A stretch of 64,000 nt of DNA from Oscillospiraceae bacterium (GTDB lineage Bacteria > Bacillota > Clostridia > Oscillospirales > Ruminococcaceae), in NCBI GenBank assembly GCA_024695445.1, contig JAILIG010000133.1, positions 1 to 64,000 of the forward strand. Direction: 5' to 3'. Numbering within the stretch: the first letter of the stretch is position 1; every line of letters starts with the position of its first letter. The notes beneath the pieces were generated by a model. It had not been told where the DNA came from. It saw only the letters and a list, made by a program, of their open reading frames with translations, and made no database searches. Below are positions 16,741 through 25,508 of this stretch, piece after piece. Both the position numbers and the translations under genes were made by a program.

Positions 16741-16950
16741 GCAGAAGCTGGTGCCTGAATCCGGAATGCGGGACGCGGAATTGCGGTGCCTCCGGCGGAT
16801 CCCGGACGGAGCTTCGCACAAAGCGCCGCACATTCGTCTGTGATTCCGCTTTCTGTATGGTTTTGCCGCAGAGAAACAGACATACGGTTTCTCCCTCCGC
16901 TGCCGGAGCGCTTTCGATCAACGCCGGTGCGGGCTCCGCGCCGTAAAATT
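16741..16950 (-). repeat. Dispersed repeat copy B (A/B module)
   Basis: Read on the minus strand this segment aligns over about 190 bp with copy A at 43722-43913. Shared stretches include GTATGTCTGTTTCTCTGCGG (one mismatch), CAGAAAGCG and CGAATGTGCGG, and both carry the core TTGATC-AAAGCGCTCCG. It lies between the xylanase promoter and the next gene's promoter and encodes nothing convincing. Confidence 0.8.
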
Positions 16951-16961
16951 TCAAATACTAC

Positions 16962-16990
16962 TTGCAATTTTCAACCGATTCTGGTATAAT
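16962..16990 (+). promoter_or_regulatory. Promoter of the 17048 gene
   Basis: TTGCAA, a 17-nt spacer ending in TGG, and TATAAT. Confidence 0.8.
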
Positions 16991-17047
16991 AAAAAGTGAT
17001 ATGCGGAAGCTATCCGCGGAATCTGTAAAGTGAAGGAGATCACTGCG

Positions 17048-18082
17048 ATGGATGAGCAAAACACACTGGCCAATCAGCTGCTCGGCGACATGACCTATGA
17101 TGACCCCAGGAAAAACCGTCCCGCTGCCGAAGGTCCGGATCCGGGCCTTGCCGGCGCTCTGCTGGACGATATGGGTACAGGCACCGCGCCGAAGCCCGTG
17201 CAGTCGAAATTCCAGTCGCTTTCGGCGGAGCAGATTGCGACGCTTCAGCAGCAGCGTGCCGAAAAGGGCCTCCCTGCGTATACGGCGGAGGAAATCGCGG
17301 AGCTGAACGCCGATTTCATCGAGCGCCAGAGAATGCAGATGCAGCAGGCAGCCATGCAGCAGCAGGCCGAGGCACAGGCAGCCGCAGACGCGCTGCTCGG
17401 TGCGGAGGAGGTCTACACTGTGCCGCAGAAAACGCCGCAGAAGGAAGCACTTCCGGAGGTTGATGCGAGCGCCCTGCTGGAGGAGCCGGCACCGGAGCCG
17501 GAGAAAAAGGTCGTTTTCAATCAGGAGGATCTGGAAGCGGCAAAGCGCAAGGCGGTCAAAACGGCCAATGCGACGCTGACCTCTGCCCCCAAGACCGAAG
17601 AGGATCAGAAGCGCGCCAGACAGGAACTTCAGGCGCTCCGTCAGCAGCAGCAGGCGGATCTTGCACAGGCCGGCTTCAAGACCTCGGTAATCCTGACCGT
17701 CGTCGGACTGATCGCCGCGTTATGCATGATCTGGTTCTCGACCAGACCTTACGGTGACGACTTTGAGCCGAACGGCTTTTTCAATCTCGCCGGCTCGTTC
17801 TATAAGGGCGGCGGCGTGCTGCTCGTTCTGCTCTCCGTGACGATTGTCACGCGTGTCAAGCAGCTGAAGGGACTGACCTCGTTCCTGTTCGGCCTTTCCT
17901 CGGTGCTGCTTCTGATTCCGGGCGTCGTCCTGCTCTTCCAGAAGAAGTCGGCAGGCGGCTTTGCACTGACGGCGATTCTGTATCTCCTTGCGATCATCGG
18001 CTGCTTCGCCGTGACCTTTGTCATCTCGACGAGCGACAAGCTGAATGCCTATTATCAGCGCAGGGAAATTATCTACGACTGA
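17048..18082 (+). CDS. Hypothetical membrane protein with Gln/Ala-rich cytoplasmic domain
   Basis: The ATG at 17048 has AAGGAG 9 nt upstream and follows a consensus promoter. The 344-residue product has a long hydrophilic N-terminal part (residues 1-215) rich in Gln, Ala and Glu with likely coiled coil ('RQRMQMQQAAMQQQAEAQAA'). Four hydrophobic segments follow in the last 130 residues. Short 'LLGDM', 'LLDDM', 'LLGAEE' and 'LLEEP' elements recur in the N-terminal half and may be degenerate docking motifs. I do not recognise the family. Confidence 0.75.
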   Translation: MDEQNTLANQLLGDMTYDDPRKNRPAAEGPDPGLAGALLDDMGTGTAPKPVQSKFQSLSAEQIATLQQQRAEKGLPAYTAEEIAELNADFIERQRMQMQQAAMQQQAEAQAAADALLGAEEVYTVPQKTPQKEALPEVDASALLEEPAPEPEKKVVFNQEDLEAAKRKAVKTANATLTSAPKTEEDQKRARQELQALRQQQQADLAQAGFKTSVILTVVGLIAALCMIWFSTRPYGDDFEPNGFFNLAGSFYKGGGVLLVLLSVTIVTRVKQLKGLTSFLFGLSSVLLLIPGVVLLFQKKSAGGFALTAILYLLAIIGCFAVTFVISTSDKLNAYYQRREIIYD

Positions 18083-18145
18083 GAGACACGGCGCCGGTTC
18101 TCGCGCAGAGGATCGGCGCTGTCCGCCGGATACGGGGAGGTATCC

Positions 18146-18829
18146 ATGGAGCTGACACCGATCGCTTATATCCGTACCGATTTTGACGGAAAATTCGGCC
18201 TGCCGCGGCAGAGCGGCCTCGTGCCGGAGCTGACCGGAGAAGTGGTCTTTACGCGGGAATTCAGCCGTGCCGAAGCGGTGCGCGGGCTGGAGCAGTTCTC
18301 GCATATCTGGCTGCTCTGGGGCTTTTCGGAGGCCAGACGCCCCGAAGGCGGCTGGTCGGCGACGGTCCGGCCGCCGCGTCTCGGAGGGAATACGCGTCTC
18401 GGCGTCTTTGCGACGCGCTCGCCTTTCCGCCCGAATCCGATCGGGCTCTCCTGCGTCCGGCTGGAGGCGGTGCATACCGTGCCGCAGCCCGTGACGCTGA
18501 CGGTCTCCGGCATAGACCTGCTGAACGGTACCCCGATCTACGATATCAAGCCCTATCTGCCCTATGCGGACGCGCATCCGGAGGCGGCGGAGGGCTACAC
18601 CGCGCAGACCAGACAGCACCGTCTGTCCGTCTGCTTCCCGCCGGGGCTGCTGGCGGCCCTGCCCGAACATCACAGAGATGCCGCTGCCGCGCTGCTCGCT
18701 GAGGATCCGCGTCCCGGCTATCTCGACGATCCCGAACGGGTTTACGGCGTGCTGTATGCCGGATTTGACATCCGGTTCCGCGTCTGCGGCGATGTGCTGA
18801 CCGTGACTGCGGTTGAGAAAGCAAAATGA
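18146..18829 (+). CDS. trmO: tRNA (N6-threonylcarbamoyladenosine37-N6)-methyltransferase TrmO/TsaA family
   Basis: TrmO methylates t6A37 in certain tRNAs using SAM. The 227-residue protein has the TsaA-type beta-barrel motifs 'IAYIRTDFDGKFGLPRQSGL', 'FSHIWLLWGF' and 'RSPFRPNPIGLS', all near-consensus. An 80-residue C-terminal extension after the core matches the longer family members. The stop overlaps a following ATG, coupling it to the DtxR-type regulator. Confidence 0.93.
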   Translation: MELTPIAYIRTDFDGKFGLPRQSGLVPELTGEVVFTREFSRAEAVRGLEQFSHIWLLWGFSEARRPEGGWSATVRPPRLGGNTRLGVFATRSPFRPNPIGLSCVRLEAVHTVPQPVTLTVSGIDLLNGTPIYDIKPYLPYADAHPEAAEGYTAQTRQHRLSVCFPPGLLAALPEHHRDAAAALLAEDPRPGYLDDPERVYGVLYAGFDIRFRVCGDVLTVTAVEKAK

Positions 18830-18846
18830 GAAAGGAGCCCATGTTC

Positions 18847-19239
18847 ATGGCAAAAAAGCTGTATAAGTCCGGAGAGGACTACCTTGAAACAATCCTGATG
18901 CTGCATCTGAAGCAGAATTATGTCCGCGCAGTCGATGTGGCGCATGAACTGGGGGTTTCCAAGCCGAGTGTCAGCCGCGCAATGGGCATTCTGCGGGACG
19001 GCGGCTTTATCCGCATCGCAGAGGACGGAAACATTCTGCTGACAGATGCCGGCAGCGCGGTCGCGGAGCGGATTTACGAGCGGCACCGCGTTCTGACGCA
19101 GTGGCTGACGGATATCGGCGTGCCGGAGGATGTGGCAGCCGCCGATGCCTGCAAGCTGGAGCACGACATCAGCGCGGAATCCTTTGAGTGCCTCAAATCG
19201 CATCTGCGGAAAGCGCATCCGAATGTGCAGACAGACTGA
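18847..19239 (+). CDS. DtxR/MntR-type metal-dependent transcriptional regulator
   Basis: The product has an N-terminal winged helix ('DYLETILMLHLKQNYVRAVDVAHELGVSKPSVSRAMGIL' region) and the metal-site helix 'ERHRVLTQWLTDIGV...DACKLEHDIS', which contains the Glu, Cys and His positions used for Mn/Fe binding. It is 130 residues and lacks the SH3-like C-terminal domain, like MntR. Three start codons are possible (18826, 18841, 18847); AAGGAG 9 nt upstream favours 18847. It probably represses metal uptake genes, none of which are here. Confidence 0.9.
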   Translation: MAKKLYKSGEDYLETILMLHLKQNYVRAVDVAHELGVSKPSVSRAMGILRDGGFIRIAEDGNILLTDAGSAVAERIYERHRVLTQWLTDIGVPEDVAAADACKLEHDISAESFECLKSHLRKAHPNVQTD

Positions 19240-19284
19240 GTCCGGCGAAATGCCGGTGCTACTTCAACGAAAGGGGCAGCGCAG

Positions 19285-20145
19285 ATGAATCTTCGCGCTT
19301 TTTTCCGCAGCACGAAATTCCGCGTGCTGCTCTGTGTGCTGGCGCTCCTGACCGGCGTGATGCTGTATTCGGTCAGACAGGGCGGTCAGACGGATGTGTT
19401 TTCGAGAGCGCTTCAGACCGCGACACAGCCTGTGCGGCGGTTCTCGTCGGCGATTTCGGGCAGTGTGAACCGGACGCTCGACACCTATTTCAAATCGAAG
19501 GCCTACCGCGACGAAAATGCGCGTCTGCGCGACCGCGTCGCGGAGCTGAACGGCCAGCTCATCGGCTATGACGATGCCGTGCAGGAGCGTGACGCCCTGC
19601 GCGATCAGCTGAAAATCAAGGAGCATTCGGCGGATTTCGTGCTGAGCGAGCCCTGCCGCGTGCTGATGCCCGTCACGAACGACATGACCGGCAGCTTCCG
19701 GATCGACCGGGGCGAGGCGGACGGCATTCTGCTGAACGCGCCCGTGATGGATTCGCACGGACTGGTCGGCGTGGTGACGGAGCTGGCAGCAGACAGCGCG
19801 ACCGTGACGACGATTCTGTCGCCGGAGCTCTCCGTCGGCGTGACGGTGCTGGAGACCGGCGAGGACGGCATCGTCGAGGGCAATCTGAAATATGCCGCCG
19901 ACGGTCAGACCAAGCTGATTTATCTCGACAAGAACAGCAAGGTGCGCGAGGGGAATCTCGTCATCACGGCGGGTACGACCGGCCTGTTTCCATACGGTCT
20001 GCCGGTCGGCAACATCACGGAAACCGGCATCGAGGAGAGCGGCCTGACCGCGTATGCGGCCGTGACGCCGTCCGTTGATCTGTCGTCGCTGTCGTCCGTC
20101 AGCGTCCTGCTGGACTTCAACGGAAGGGGCGTGGCCCGTCCGTGA
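19285..20145 (+). CDS. mreC: Rod shape-determining protein MreC
   Basis: MreC links the MreB cytoskeleton to the peptidoglycan elongation machinery from outside the membrane. The 286-residue protein has one N-terminal membrane helix, a coiled coil ('ENARLRDRVAELNGQL') and the two beta-barrel halves with 'PVMDSHGLVGVVTELA' and 'ITAGTTGLFPYGLPVG'. The length is normal. It is translationally coupled to mreD. No mreB is adjacent. Confidence 0.95.
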   Translation: MNLRAFFRSTKFRVLLCVLALLTGVMLYSVRQGGQTDVFSRALQTATQPVRRFSSAISGSVNRTLDTYFKSKAYRDENARLRDRVAELNGQLIGYDDAVQERDALRDQLKIKEHSADFVLSEPCRVLMPVTNDMTGSFRIDRGEADGILLNAPVMDSHGLVGVVTELAADSATVTTILSPELSVGVTVLETGEDGIVEGNLKYAADGQTKLIYLDKNSKVREGNLVITAGTTGLFPYGLPVGNITETGIEESGLTAYAAVTPSVDLSSLSSVSVLLDFNGRGVARP

Positions 20146-20711
20146 AGATGAAGCGCAAAAGCCGCACAACCTCTGAAAAGCGCACGCGGCGGCGCAATCT
20201 GCTGAGAACCTGCATCAGCGTGCTGATTCTGCTGCTCTTTGCCGTGCCGATGTTCGGCGGCGGGGTGCAGCCGCTGCCGGTGATTCCGGCGGTCATCTGC
20301 ATCGCAATGTATGAGGAGTTCTATTTTTCCGTATTCTGCGGGGTACTGGGCGGTCTGCTGATTGACACGGCCTGTTTCAGCCCGCTCGGCTCCAATGCGA
20401 TCTATCTGGTCTGCGTGGCGGCGGCGGTCTGGCTGCTGTTCAAGGGGCTGCTGCGGCGGAGCTTTCTGCACTATATCTGCGTGACGGCTGCGGCGGTATT
20501 TCTCCGCTGCGGGCTGCTGTACTTCTTCACGCAGGTGCTGATGCAGAATGAAGGTCGTGCGGTACTGTGGACGAATGTGCTGCTGCCCTCGTCGCTGTGG
20601 ACGCTGGTCACCGCACTGCCGGTTTACTGGCTGTTTCTGCCGTGTGAACGGTTTTTGCGGGGCATTCCCGCGGGCAATGACTTCAGGCTCACCGGAAGGA
20701 CCGCGGAGTGA
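20142..20711 (+). CDS. mreD: Rod shape-determining protein MreD
   Basis: This 189-residue protein has five or so hydrophobic helices and a basic N-terminus. The pattern 'EFYFSVFCGVLGGLLIDTACFSPLGSNAIYL' is the conserved MreD core. The start is GTG overlapping the mreC stop; an ATG two codons later is an alternative. It works with MreC in the elongasome. Confidence 0.92.
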   Translation: MKMKRKSRTTSEKRTRRRNLLRTCISVLILLLFAVPMFGGGVQPLPVIPAVICIAMYEEFYFSVFCGVLGGLLIDTACFSPLGSNAIYLVCVAAAVWLLFKGLLRRSFLHYICVTAAAVFLRCGLLYFFTQVLMQNEGRAVLWTNVLLPSSLWTLVTALPVYWLFLPCERFLRGIPAGNDFRLTGRTAE

Positions 20712-20739
20712 GTGCGGAATCCCCGGAGGAGAACGGGAC

Positions 20740-20768
20740 TTTACTTTTTTTGAAATCTGTGCTATACT
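20740..20768 (+). promoter_or_regulatory. Promoter of dnaD
   Basis: TTTACT, a 17-nt spacer ending in TGC, and TATACT. ATG follows 31 nt later. Confidence 0.65.
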
Positions 20769-20798
20769 GAAAAGAAAGTGTCCGGGAGGCATGAAACA

Positions 20799-21830
20799 AT
20801 GGAAATCTATCTGAATACCGGACATTTCTTCGCGGTGCCGTCTGCGGTGGCAGAGCATTTTCTGAAGCTGGCGAGCGGCGATCAGCTGAAGGTCCTGCTG
20901 TATGTGCTCTGTCACGCCGATGCAGTGCTGACGGCGGAGCAGATCGCCGCGCAGTGCGGCGTGCAGCCGTCCGCGGTGGAGGAGGCGCTGGCCTTCTGGC
21001 AGAGCGTCAACATCATCAGAGGCAGCGCGGAAGCAGCGCCCGCCGAGGTGCGGACTGCGGCGCCGTCTCAGGCAGCGGAACCGGTCCGCGTACCGGAGAC
21101 GGCGGCGGGGAATGAAGTATCTGTCCGGGCTGCCGTGCAGGCGACCAGTGCGTCGTGGGCACTGCGCCCCTCGGAGATTGCCGCGCGCAAGGAGCAGAAT
21201 AAGGCCGTCGCGGAGATGTTTGCAGCCGCGGAACAGCTGGCCGGCCGGCCGCTCAACCACACCGAGCTGCAAAGTCTGCTCTGGATGCACGAGTATCTCG
21301 GTCTGCAGCCCGACCTTGTGATGATGCTCGCGGCATACTGCATCGAAATCGGCTGCTTCCAGGTGCGGTACATGGAAAAAATTGCGCTGGAATGGCAGGA
21401 GCGCGGCATCCTGACGCATGAGGCGGCGCAGCAGGATATTCAGCGCATGGAAACGGCGCGGAGCTTTACCGGCCGTGTCATGCGGATCTTTGAAATGTCC
21501 AGACGCCCGACGCCGAAGCAGCAGGCGTATATCGACGGCTGGCTGCAGAAGAATTTTTCGCCGGAGATGATTCGGCTGGCATACGAAAAGACCAGAGATG
21601 CGGCGGATGACAAGCTTTCCTTCCCGTATCTCGATTCGATTTTGCAGCGCTGGGCTGCGGCGGGCATTCAGACCGTTGAGGCCGCAGAACAGGACGAGGC
21701 TGCATTTCAGGCGGCAAAGCAGAAGCGCAGGCCCGCCGCCGGTCAGGGCGGAAAGGGAAAGACCTCACGCAGAACCCAGATTTCGTCGATTGATCCGGAC
21801 GAGATCGAGAAACTGATCGGCGCATACTGA
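20799..21830 (+). CDS. dnaD: DnaD-domain replication initiation protein
   Basis: DnaD helps load the replicative helicase at oriC and at restart sites. The N-terminal half resembles the winged-helix DDBH1 domain ('LKVLLYVLCHADAVLTAEQIAAQCGVQPSAVEEAL'). The C-terminal half has the DDBH2 hallmark 'YIDGWLQKNFSPEMIRLAYEKT' and 'FPYLDSILQRW'. GGGAGG lies 9 nt before the ATG at 20799. The next gene is the matching ATP-binding helicase loader. Confidence 0.92.
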   Translation: MEIYLNTGHFFAVPSAVAEHFLKLASGDQLKVLLYVLCHADAVLTAEQIAAQCGVQPSAVEEALAFWQSVNIIRGSAEAAPAEVRTAAPSQAAEPVRVPETAAGNEVSVRAAVQATSASWALRPSEIAARKEQNKAVAEMFAAAEQLAGRPLNHTELQSLLWMHEYLGLQPDLVMMLAAYCIEIGCFQVRYMEKIALEWQERGILTHEAAQQDIQRMETARSFTGRVMRIFEMSRRPTPKQQAYIDGWLQKNFSPEMIRLAYEKTRDAADDKLSFPYLDSILQRWAAAGIQTVEAAEQDEAAFQAAKQKRRPAAGQGGKGKTSRRTQISSIDPDEIEKLIGAY

Positions 21831-21857
21831 TTTCCCGAAGAAGGAGGCGGTTCGGAG

Positions 21858-22853
21858 ATGCTCAGAGAACAGATTTTTGCAGCGGCGATGAACCGCATAG
21901 AGGATCGGCGTCTGCGCGCCCAGCATGAGCAGGAGCGCCGCACGGACGAGATCATGCAGAAAATCCCGGAGGCTGTCACACTGGAGCGGCAGCTCCGCTC
22001 GGTCTGTCTGTCCGTCATGCAGATCGCGGACGGCGAAAAACGCGCCGAACGCCTCAGACAGATTCAGAAGCAGTCCGAGGACGCGAACGGCATGATGCGG
22101 AAGCTCCTTCTGGCAAACGGTTTTCCGGAGGACTATCTCGACACGCATTATTCCTGCGAAAATTGCAGCGACAGCGGCTTTGTGAACGGGGAACGCTGCG
22201 CCTGCTTGCAGCATGAGATCGCCGTGATTTCCGCCGAGCAGATGAACGCCCGTTCGCGGCTTTCGCTTTGCAGCTTTGAGAGCTTTTCCCTGCGGTATTA
22301 CGACGATCTGCCCAAAGAGGAACGCAGCGCGATGCAGCGGGTTTTCGGACGCTGCCGGCAGTATGCCGAAGAATTTGATCCCGCCGGCTCAGGCAATCTG
22401 CTGATGATCGGCGGTACCGGGCTCGGCAAGACGCATCTGTCGCTTTCGATTGCAAGCGTACTGCTGGAAAAAGGTTTTTCCGTCATTTATGATTCGGTCG
22501 GCAGCCTGCTGCATACACTGGAGCAGGAGCATTTTCATCACAGCGAAGCGTCCGGCGACACACTGGAAACACTGCTGGACTGCGATCTGCTCATTCTGGA
22601 CGACTTCGGAACGGAGTTCGATACGAGCTTTTCCCGTTCCGCGCTGTATACCGTTCTGAACAGCCGCATCAATGCCGGAAAGGCAATGATTGTCAATACG
22701 AATCTGTCGAGCAGCGAGATACAGGAAAGCTACGGCGACCGGATTCTGTCACGGCTGCTCTCATCCGAGATTCTGCTTTTTTACGGAAAGGACATCCGTC
22801 TGAAAAAGCGGCATTCCCGCGCCCACACCGGTTCCACAGGAGGTGCCACATGA
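21858..22853 (+). CDS. DnaC/DnaI-type helicase loader ATPase
   Basis: This 331-residue AAA+ protein has Walker A 'GGTGLGKTHLS' and Walker B 'LLILDDFGTE'. The N-terminal part holds four cysteines ('CENCSDSGFVNGERCAC') forming the zinc-binding domain of DnaI-type loaders that contacts DnaB. It lies 27 nt behind dnaD and overlaps the next gene by 4 bp. Together with DnaD it forms the Firmicutes-style primosome loader. Confidence 0.93.
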   Translation: MLREQIFAAAMNRIEDRRLRAQHEQERRTDEIMQKIPEAVTLERQLRSVCLSVMQIADGEKRAERLRQIQKQSEDANGMMRKLLLANGFPEDYLDTHYSCENCSDSGFVNGERCACLQHEIAVISAEQMNARSRLSLCSFESFSLRYYDDLPKEERSAMQRVFGRCRQYAEEFDPAGSGNLLMIGGTGLGKTHLSLSIASVLLEKGFSVIYDSVGSLLHTLEQEHFHHSEASGDTLETLLDCDLLILDDFGTEFDTSFSRSALYTVLNSRINAGKAMIVNTNLSSSEIQESYGDRILSRLLSSEILLFYGKDIRLKKRHSRAHTGSTGGAT

Positions 22854-23785
22854 ACGAAATCAACCTGTACGAGATCAATGAACACATCGAAAGCAGCCCG
22901 GAGCTGTTTGTGATCGACGCGGAGGCTGCGTATGACAAGGCACTCCGCACGCTGGCGGACGACATCTGCCGGCACGCATCCGAGAAGCCGATTACGCTGA
23001 TTTCCGGACCGTCCGGCTCCGGAAAGACGACAACGGCCTGCCGTCTGGAGCAGATTCTCGATGCAGCGGGCTTTTCGTCGCACACGCTCTCGATGGACAA
23101 TTATTACGCGGACGGTACGCGCAACAAGGACATTGTCGATCAGTTCGGCGAGCCCGATTACGAGTCGCCGCTGCGTCTGGACACAGACCTGCTGAATACG
23201 CAGCTTGCACAGCTTGCGCGCGGCGAGGAGGTCGAGCTGCCGGTCTTTGATTTCGCGGCACAAAAGCAGCTGAAATCCGGCAAAAAGCTCCGCCGCAAGC
23301 CGCACGAGCTGATTATCATGGAGGGCATTCACGCGCTGAATCCGGATGTCACCGGCTCCGCGCACGACACGACCAACCGCATTTACCTGAGTGTGCGCAC
23401 GCGCATTCTGGACAACGGCGTGCGGCTGCATCCCTCTCTGATCCGCTTTGCGAGAAGACTGCTGCGCGACAGCCGCACCCGCGGCCGGACGGCAGAGGAA
23501 TCCTGCCGGATGCTCAGCAGCATTTCGAGGGGCGAAAATCTCTACATCATGCCGTATAAGCATCTGGCGGACTATGAGCTTGACACCTTCATGAGCTACG
23601 AGCTTTCGGTCTACCGCACGCAGCTGCTTGAGACCGTGCGTGTGCTGGCTGCGGATGCACCGGCTGAAACGGGCATTCCGATTCTGGCGCAGGTGCTCGA
23701 AAATCTGGAGCCTGTGAGTGAGGAGTGGATTCCGGAGCAGTCTCTTGTGCGCGAATTCATCGGCGGCTCGCTCTTCTGCGGGTAA
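22850..23785 (+). CDS. Nucleoside kinase (uridine kinase-like P-loop protein)
   Basis: The 311-residue protein has the P-loop 'SGPSGSGKTT' near residue 50 and the uridine-kinase motifs 'SMDNYYADG' and 'PVFDF', plus 'IMEGIHALNPD'. It resembles the kinase half of the fused TGS-kinase proteins of Clostridia but lacks the N-terminal TGS domain. Substrate is probably a pyrimidine nucleoside; phosphoribulokinase is unlikely because no Calvin genes are nearby. It is translationally coupled to the helicase loader. Confidence 0.85.
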   Translation: MNEINLYEINEHIESSPELFVIDAEAAYDKALRTLADDICRHASEKPITLISGPSGSGKTTTACRLEQILDAAGFSSHTLSMDNYYADGTRNKDIVDQFGEPDYESPLRLDTDLLNTQLAQLARGEEVELPVFDFAAQKQLKSGKKLRRKPHELIIMEGIHALNPDVTGSAHDTTNRIYLSVRTRILDNGVRLHPSLIRFARRLLRDSRTRGRTAEESCRMLSSISRGENLYIMPYKHLADYELDTFMSYELSVYRTQLLETVRVLAADAPAETGIPILAQVLENLEPVSEEWIPEQSLVREFIGGSLFCG

Positions 23786-23791
23786 AGCGGC

Positions 23792-24325
23792 GTGGACGGG
23801 CAGACACCGTTTGCGGTCTGCTTTTCCGGGCACCGTCCCGAAAAGCTCCCGACGGGCAATTATCTGCACATGATGCAGAGTCTGCTGTACGCGGAAATCG
23901 AACAGGCGGTTTCTGCGGGCGCCCGGACCTTTTACACCGGTGCGGCACGCGGAGTGGACCTCTGGGCGGCGGATATCGTGCTGTATTTCCGGCGGAGCTG
24001 TCCGGACATCCGTCTGGTCTGCGCGCTTCCGTATCCGGAGCACGGCGCGGGACTCCGCGGAGAGGATCGGTATCATCTGCAGACGGTTCTGCACGCGGCA
24101 GACAGCAGAGTGACGGTTTCTCCGTCCTTTGCACGGGACTGCTACCGCCGGCGCAATGCCTGGCTTGTGGCGCACAGTCAGCGGCTGATCGCCATGGTGT
24201 CGGACATGAATTCCGGAACCGGTCAGACCATCCGGATGGCAGAGAAACGCGGACTGGATATCCGGCTGATTACCGTCGGACGCGCAGTGAACCAGCGTTC
24301 TGTGCAGAAGTATTATCAGGGTTGA
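23792..24325 (+). CDS. SLOG/DUF1273 (YpsA-like) protein
   Basis: This 177-residue Rossmann-like protein starts with 'CFSGHRPEKLP', the hallmark of the DUF1273/YpsA group of the SLOG superfamily, and has 'FYTGAARGVDLWAADIVL' and 'SGTGQTIRMAEKRG' as the nucleotide-binding loops. Family members bind nucleotides or ADP-ribose-like ligands, and YpsA in Bacillus affects cell division. The start is a GTG 6 nt after the kinase stop with a poor ribosome site, suggesting coupling. Confidence 0.88.
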   Translation: MDGQTPFAVCFSGHRPEKLPTGNYLHMMQSLLYAEIEQAVSAGARTFYTGAARGVDLWAADIVLYFRRSCPDIRLVCALPYPEHGAGLRGEDRYHLQTVLHAADSRVTVSPSFARDCYRRRNAWLVAHSQRLIAMVSDMNSGTGQTIRMAEKRGLDIRLITVGRAVNQRSVQKYYQG

Positions 24326-24392
24326 AACCGTGCGGAACGGCACGGAGTTTTTGGAAAGGAGCGGCAGTTCGGAACAGAACTGCGGGAAGGGC

Positions 24393-25289
24393 ATGGCAAC
24401 TACCAGAAAACGAAAAAGCACGGGCAGCATCGCAATCCCGTTCATGGTGACATTTCTGATTGCTCTGATTGCACTCGGAGGAACCGGGTATTATTTCTAT
24501 CAGAAGCTCTCGACGAAACAGCGGGAACTGCAGCCGATCGTCGGCGCAACGGCAAGCATCTCGGATGAAGACATCAATGAGATTCTCTTTGTGCTGGATC
24601 CGGCTGACAAGGAGGCACAGCAGCCGGCTGTGATGCTGCTGCGGTTTGATCCGGTGCGAAAGCAGGAATTCTGCATCGGCATCCCGCTGACACTCAAGCT
24701 GAAAGCGGACGGCGGCGGAGAAAGTGTCGGGGAGTGCCTGGAAAAGCACGGCGTCAGCACGCTGAAGAACGACCTCTCGAAGCTGCTCGATCAGAAAATC
24801 GACCGGTATCTCCAGATGGATTCGAACGGCTTCCAGCTGATGATGTCGCTGCTGAACAATGTTTCCTACATTGTCACGATCAAGGACAAGGGCCTGCGTC
24901 CGTCCGATGTTTCCGTTGAACTGGAGGGCTCGCAGTTTGAGACACTGCTGACGAGCCGGAAGTACAGCACGGAGCGCGAGCGGAATACGGTCATCGGCTT
25001 CTCGGTCTCGGCGCTGATCAATCAGCTGGAGGGCAAGCGCATTGCGGCAAATCTGGAATCCTATTTCAGCGAGCTCATCAACGAGCCGGAGGTCAAGACG
25101 GACATCACGGGCATGGATTTCTCGAAGCACCGCCACGCGATCACCTATGTGCTGGAGCACGGAAACGGCGCACCGCGCGGGATATCGCTCGAATACGCGA
25201 ATCAGGACGACAGCAAGCTGATTCTGTCGCCGGATTTCGTCGAGACACTGAAGATCACCTTCTCGCAGAAGAGCGAGGCAGAAAGCTGA
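24393..25289 (+). CDS. Divergent LytR-CpsA-Psr (LCP)-like membrane protein
   Basis: After one N-terminal membrane helix ('IAIPFMVTFLIALIALGGTGYYF') the extracytoplasmic part follows the LCP order. It has a 'VMLLRFDP' strand, a 'FCIGIPLTLKLK' strand where true LCP enzymes have 'IPRDT', and 'DRYLQMDSNGFQLMMSLLNN' in place of 'Y..ID..GF..LVDALGG'. The catalytic Arg of the LCP phosphotransferase motif is absent, so wall-polymer ligase activity is doubtful. The ATG at 24393 is chosen because GGGAAGG precedes it and the product starts just before the membrane helix. A terminator follows. Confidence 0.7.
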   Translation: MATTRKRKSTGSIAIPFMVTFLIALIALGGTGYYFYQKLSTKQRELQPIVGATASISDEDINEILFVLDPADKEAQQPAVMLLRFDPVRKQEFCIGIPLTLKLKADGGGESVGECLEKHGVSTLKNDLSKLLDQKIDRYLQMDSNGFQLMMSLLNNVSYIVTIKDKGLRPSDVSVELEGSQFETLLTSRKYSTERERNTVIGFSVSALINQLEGKRIAANLESYFSELINEPEVKTDITGMDFSKHRHAITYVLEHGNGAPRGISLEYANQDDSKLILSPDFVETLKITFSQKSEAES

Positions 25290-25297
25290 AAAAAGGA

Positions 25298-25335
25298 CGC
25301 TGTTCCCTTGAAAAGAGGGGACAGCGTTTTTGCAC
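25298..25335 (+). terminator. Terminator after the LCP-like gene
   Basis: ACGCTGTTCCC ... GGGGACAGCGT stem followed by TTTTTG. Confidence 0.88.
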
Positions 25336-25371
25336 CGCCGCACAGAACAAGACAAACGGGTTTCACTTTGC

Positions 25372-25425
25372 CGGCGGAGCGCTTTCGGTCAATGGGGGGC
25401 GGGCACAGCCCGCTCAATCATATAA
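25372..25425 (-). repeat. Dispersed repeat copy E (core only)
   Basis: On the minus strand the segment reads TTGACCGAAAGCGCTCCGCC, almost identical to the core of the copies at 54.6 kb and 16.9 kb. It is flanked by a GC-rich inverted repeat (GCGGGC...GCCCGC). Confidence 0.55.
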
Positions 25426-25472
25426 AAATCAGCGTTTATCGGTCAGAATACCGACATCTTGTGCGGAATGTC

Positions 25473-25502
25473 TTGCACGGCATCCGCCTGAGATGCTATA
25501 AT
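25473..25502 (+). promoter_or_regulatory. Promoter of the candidate small RNA
   Basis: TTGCAC, an 18-nt spacer ending in TGC, and TATAAT. No protein gene lies between this promoter and the terminator at 25551-25598. Confidence 0.7.
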
Positions 25503-25508
25503 AAACGC

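Noticed and set aside
22781-24445. 554-codon open frame on the minus strand
   Set aside because: It lies antisense to the helicase loader, kinase and SLOG genes, has no ribosome site and a Arg/His-rich composition typical of shadows in GC-rich DNA.
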